This document shows positions 39,101 through 45,100 of a stretch of DNA of 64,000 nucleotides, piece after piece. Where the stretch lies: the NCBI GenBank assembly GCA_949130485.1, contig OX422183.1, positions 16,179,812-16,243,811 of the forward strand, read 5' to 3'. The DNA is from Agelas oroides. Its lineage: Eukaryota > Porifera > Demospongiae > Agelasida > Agelasidae. A model generated the notes under the pieces. The model saw only the letters and a program-made list of their open reading frames with translations. It made no database searches and was not told the origin of the DNA. Numbering within the stretch: position 1 is the first letter of the stretch; the number at the start of each line of letters is the position of its first letter. Position numbers and translations under genes: made by a program.

Positions 39101-42100
39101 GCTAAACTTCACCTGCTTCGTAGATGGATGAATAGCTAATATACACTTGACTTCCCTGATACTTTAATCCTTGGAAAATGTTTTATCATGGCGTATGGTA
39201 GTATGCCATATGTAGGGATGGCCTCCCCCAAAAAATGGTGGCCACATTAAAAGTGCACAAATGACATGCTTGAAATGTCTGTGTTAATTAGTCAAAGGCC
39301 TCTATGAGCCATATCAGTCATTATCGAGTGCTTTCATGAGCAACAGGACTGTTAACTTTGCTGGAACGGATCGCTAAAGCACCAGACTGGCAAGTCGCTA
39401 AAACAGACAAATCGCCTATCTCCTGACTTTTTTTCTTTCTTTCTTCTGCCTACCTTCCACCAGGATAGCAAGATAACTGCTGAAGTTATTACAATGATTC
39501 AAACGCGAAAGAACAGCATAATCACTGGGTATTGCACCCATCACTTATCGTTCTAAAGGAAAGAACTCAAACTAGCTGGCGATTTCCAGGCAACTCCATG
39601 CTTTTGCTTGCTGCTATATGCCATTTTAATTTTATTCATATTATTCATAGCAAGTACGCCCTGGAAGCTCAACTCAACTCAGCACGTGTTTAGATAGCTT
39701 ACCATGATAAGAAGGCAGCAGCTGACACAAAGTACATGAAGACTGCAACATTCCAACATCCAAGGGTTAAGTGGTATACAAAACATAGAGAGGGGTATCC
39801 ACATGCTTCAAGGAGATCATAAGGTATGTATTGCTAGAGCTGCTGTAAATGAAAATATATGTACATGTACCATAGACTCTGGTTTATAAGCGCATGCACT
39901 TACAAGTGTAAATGGTAAGCAAATATGCGCCTAATAGATGATATGAGGAATGCAATCAAAGCCACGCCCTACAGGCAGGCATGAGTGCGCAGTAGATCGT
40001 TGACCAGGCAAGTATCGACGTAAAATCAGAAGGCTTCATCCTACTCGAAGAGACCGTGATTCGCAGCCATTGTGTATTCAAGGAGATATGTGGGGCTCTA
40101 CACGTCGTACGGGAGAAATTTTACTAGGCCTAGTAGTCCAGTTGCAAGCTGCGAAGGATGTGGCTTGCAACTTTGTGTTAGCCAGAAGCGGGAAAAACCT
40201 GTGTAGCTCTTCTTTCTTTGACTTCAGGATGACCTCGAGTGTGCTGCGTGTTCTTGATGCCATGGATTTCACTCAACTTGGCTCTCGCCGCCTTCGTGTA
40301 CTCTATTTAATGCACATGAGCTTAATAAATGATGCCGTGTACCAGGAAGGAAGCATGCGCCTAATAAATAATATGCACCTAATAGCAAGGTGCTCCTAAT
40401 AACCAGAGTTTACAGTATGTGAGGACTCCACACAACTGCTCACTCCAGAGCCTTCCGCATATACCTGCCATGTCTGCCATTCTCAATAGCAATTAACTTG
40501 TAGCCACCCACAACACAACTCTCTCTCCATTCATGTCAACATGCACTACACAGCCAGCACTACCGGTTTATTCCCAATTCCAGTTTGTCAATTCCCACTT
40601 CGTCGATTCCCAGTTTGTCAACTTCCCACTTTGTCAATTCCAACTTTGTCAATTCCCACTTTGTCAACATTGACATGGGAATTGACAAAGTGGGAAGTTG
40701 AGAAAGTGGGAAGATTTGCCATTTAATATACTTCTACTTGTTGGATGGTGAGCAGTTTTCTCCTGCAACGTGGAGTGTCTTTGATAATGGAAACAGAACT
40801 GATGCGATGAAACAGCTGTCAATTTGCCTTCATTCCAAAGCCTTAAGTCATCCCTCTATCGCAGGCTTCAGAGGTTCCCAATATGCCACGCCCTTTTGGC
40901 ACTAGGCAAAGGCTGTGATGCCTTGCTAACATCTGCAAACTCCTCAAAAGCATGCTTTGCCTAGCCTTGTACCCAGGCTCTTTCTCATAGAGGAAAGAGC
41001 CTGGTAACATTTGGGGGGTCGGAGCCGTTTACTTCCGCTACGTCATGATTCATGTGATTTACAATGACCACGCCCCAATTTTTAAAATTATCATGTGATT
41101 TTTGCAAGGCCACGTGCATAAGTTTTCATAAAGATTCAGTGTGGTTGGGAATAAAGACAGAGAAAAGCAGCACAAAGCGTTAGAAGACATCTGCAGCCGT
41201 TAATTAAGCCAGCAGTCCAGATATTGGATTTTAAAGCAAGAACAGGAAGTACCCGGGAGGCTTCATTCCAACATGTAATTAGCATGCCGCTTACTTCCTG
41301 CCTTTTACAACAGACAGCTCTCTCCAACTATGGCCGATTCAAGCCGGACTTGCGCTCATTTCTATACAATGGTACCTTAACTTTACAGAAATCCACTTTT
41401 GGTTGGCGTCAGGCAAGGTTAGGCGGCGTACGAGCGGCTTTTGTCAACATTGTTGTGCGTGACTCGATCAACATCCCCGCACAAAAATTTGTCACATTTT
41501 GTTACGCCTGGACCAATCTGCACGATCTATATGTTGGTGGATAGCCCCCAAAAAACTGCACAAAATATGTGAAATTGGGCCTGTCTTATCGTAAACTTTT
41601 TGCACTACCCGAGCTAAAATCAAGCCAAAACTTTTGCGTTCACATGTATGTAGACCTGCCTCGAGCTCTGCACTCCTCAGTCTTTGACCATACGTACCTA
41701 TGTATGTGCATTGCCTGCACAGGGCCAACTCTGCACATGCTATACCTACCTACTCAGGATGCTTGTGTGGATGCTAATTGGTGATAACTGAAGCCATAGA
41801 GGTGAGATAAGTATGTATGGTTACAGTGGGTTCTTCCCAAAATGTCAACTCCCAAAATGTCAACTCCCAAAATATCAACTTCCCAGAATGTCAATTCCCA
41901 AAATGTCAACTCCTAAAATGTCAACTCCCAAAATATCAACTTCCCAGAATGTCAATTCCCAAAATGTCAACTCCTAAAATTAAAATACACTGTATATTTA
42001 AGTTATTTCATAGCCCACAATGTTGGAACGTAACTTGTCAGACTACTCAATAAACAGGAAGGTTTGATCATTATCAAACTCACTGTCACATTTTATATGT

Positions 42101-45100
42101 GCATGGAGCATGCATATACTGTAAAAAGGTTTGATCAATATCGAGCTCACTTTCACATTTAAAATGTGTGCATGGAGCATGGGAGGGTGTTACACAAGAG
42201 CTGGAAGATTTCAAGATCCACTTTGATTCCACATACACAGTAATCACTACCACTTTGGAACTACTACTTTTATGATGACTCACACAACAACAATCGCCTA
42301 GAAGGTTGGCACAATCGACTGAAGAGAATAAAATAGAAGCCCAACATTTTATTGCAAGTTGACATTTTGGGAGTTGACATTCTGGGAGTTGACATTCTGG
42401 GAGTTGACATTCTGGGAGTTGACATTCTGGGAGTTGACATTCTGGGAGTTGACATTCTGGGAGTTGACATTTTGAGAAGTTGACATTCTGGGAGTTGACA
42501 TTCTGGGAGTTGACATTCTGGGAGTTGACATTCTGGGAGTTGACATTTTGAGAAATTGACATTCCGGGAGTTGACATTCTGGGAGTTGACATTCTGGGAG
42601 TTGACATTTTGAGAAGTTGACATTTTGGGAGTTGATATTTTCGGAGTTGACATTCTGGGAGTTGACATTCTGAGACTAGCTTGTTACAGTGGGCCACGTT
42701 CTGTGTTACTGCTACGTACATGTACTATCTATATCTGAGTTTTGTAGGAATACCACACAAAGCCTTTGATAGATGTCATTCAGTGTTGTAAAGAAGCGCT
42801 GTGGACACACGGGATGTGCTACAGTGAAGCAAGTCAGTATTGCTAAGTGCGCACTTAACAAACTGACTTGTAGCTCAGTATGGCTGTGCTGTATCAGTAG
42901 TCTGCTACTGGAAGATTGTAGCTAATAGATGTAGCTTTGTTAACAGTGTACCTACTTGAGACTTCATACAAGAGCTCAAGTCGAGGTGACGTGGTCACTG
43001 AAGTGTCAACACATAACTCAGGTTAGCAGTGGTTTAAAAAAAATAGCAGAAACCCAGGTTCTGCAAATACAAGTACCTTCATGTTAATATAGCTAACTTG
43101 GCCAAAATGAAAACCTGTATGACCATAGGTCCCTTTCATGGACGGCAAAAATTTCACCTCATGCAATTATCATGGATTAGTTTTCAGCCTTAAAGTTTGA
43201 ACTATAGATAGTTCAATGATAACTGCTTTCAGCTGTATGGTCAAACTTGAGTAAGCCTTGGTAGCCTGGGTGAGAAAGGCTGAAATAGTAGGCATGTGTA
43301 AGCACTCATATGGCTTTTCTCAACATTACTATCTATACACTATCATTCATTACTAAAACCTGTTTTTCTTTCCACTTGGTGTGTAATTTGCTGCCAGCTC
43401 CTATAAGTGCATGCACTTAGCTAATCTCGTGCCCCACCTGCGAGGAGAGGGTCTGATGATGTTCGGCCGATTCCTCAGGCTTCATTAATGAAGAAGTTTC
43501 CAACCGCCAATCACATTGTAGAAAACACAATCTGTGGTTATTTCAGCACAATGACACACACTTGTTTGGCGAGTAAATTAGTTATCAGTTCTCAACTATG
43601 CATACAGCAAGCTATGAATTTTTAATGAATTTTTAATGAAGCCTGAGGAATCAGTCGAAGTCACCAGACCCTCTTCTCGTGGGTGGAGTCTGGGCACGAG
43701 ACTAGAAATAAAAACACAGTATTCAGATATTAAATTAGCAACCAGTCTGCACCAGCAGAAAGTGTGGTGGGACGGGAGGTGTCGCCCAAAGGGTGACAGC
43801 TTTTATGCCTCCTTAGCTTTAGAAAACCCTTTGTTATCTGGGTGGACTAATTCTCTTCATCCTCAATTGCACAAATGGGCTCCTTTCATCTTGTGAGAGT
43901 TCCTGTCTGGTGCTGATGGCAGTTTTCAGTCTGAAAGGATGTTCACTGGCCAAGAACCCTGACTATTAAAAGGTAATTAATGAGTGGGTGTGATTAGAGT
44001 CACAGATCTGCACAGAATGACTATTTACGTAACTGTAAATTGGAGAAAATTTTGGTGTGAAAATATTTCCATAGGCCTAGATGGCAAAGAAACTTTTTGA
44101 TATCTTACTATGCAAAAATAAAGCTTGGGCTTTTTGACTGACTTGACCTCGGGGAAAGTACTGCTAACAAGGAATTGGGCTTAGAAGTTCTGGGTACGGA
44201 TTGAGGCTACAGTGCTGGTGTAGTGTGTTTGTTTCATGATGTCGATTTGAAGCATCCACCAAAGGGGTCATCGGTTACTCGTCTACCTTCATGGGTGATT
44301 GCAAACAAGATACAATGGTAGGCACAAATGCAGCTAAGTCTTTGGCAGCCAGTGGTAGTTCAAGACACAGCTGAATCTCTCACATGCACACGCTAGAGCT
44401 TGCCTTGATGCTTTTTGCAAAAACTTCAGTGTCACTAATTTTGTAGAAACGATGGCCTAAGAAAATATTTTAACATGAACATCTTACGAAATTTACAACT
44501 TGAAAACCCTGACCGCCAAACTGCCAAATTAATTCCCCGTCAAATTTTCCGGCTATACAGTAAGTTGAAAGTACATGACCTGAAGGATTAATTGGTTAAG
44601 TTAGTTTTGGTTCTGTCAGCTGTCCAGGCTACAAATTTCACACAAGTACACTTGCAGTCAGATTCATGACTTTAATCATACCTACTCATTATAATGAGCT
44701 CTCAATTGTTAGGGTTTTTAGCAAGTGATCTGGACTGAAAACAGCTTACAGTGTAAGAAATGGAGCCCCTACAAGGTGAGAGGAGCTTTTTCCAAGCCTG
44801 CTTATGCAAAGAAGGATGGAAATGGCCACCCAGGGCTTCTATAGTCAAGCACAATAGCTGTCACACATTCTACTCACCTCCTCTTGTCCCACCCTATCTG
44901 CTAATGCAGAACCTATCACCATAGTGCATTGCACAATACTGATGTAAGCACAGGTATACCAAACAGGTATTAAAATGTTTCCCTTTCCTATTCCTAGCTA
45001 CCCAGTGTTTACCTTCCTCTTTTTGCGGTAAGCCAGAGAAACAATAGCAATAACAATACCGATAATAACAGCAGCAGCAACAAGAAGAGTAACAACAATA

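Noticed and set aside
42356-42670. Regular repeats reminiscent of a CRISPR array
   Set aside because: Units are directly adjacent 15-mers with no spacers, in a eukaryotic foldback element.
42086-42721. A 211-codon minus-strand frame rich in repeated CQLPE words, with sister frames in the other two phases
   Set aside because: It is the translation of a 15-bp tandem array; a period divisible by three keeps all frames open. Not a protein.
43636-43896. An 86-codon plus-strand frame (KPEESVEVTRPSSRG)
   Set aside because: It starts inside the terminal repeat of a MITE and runs out through it; not a gene.
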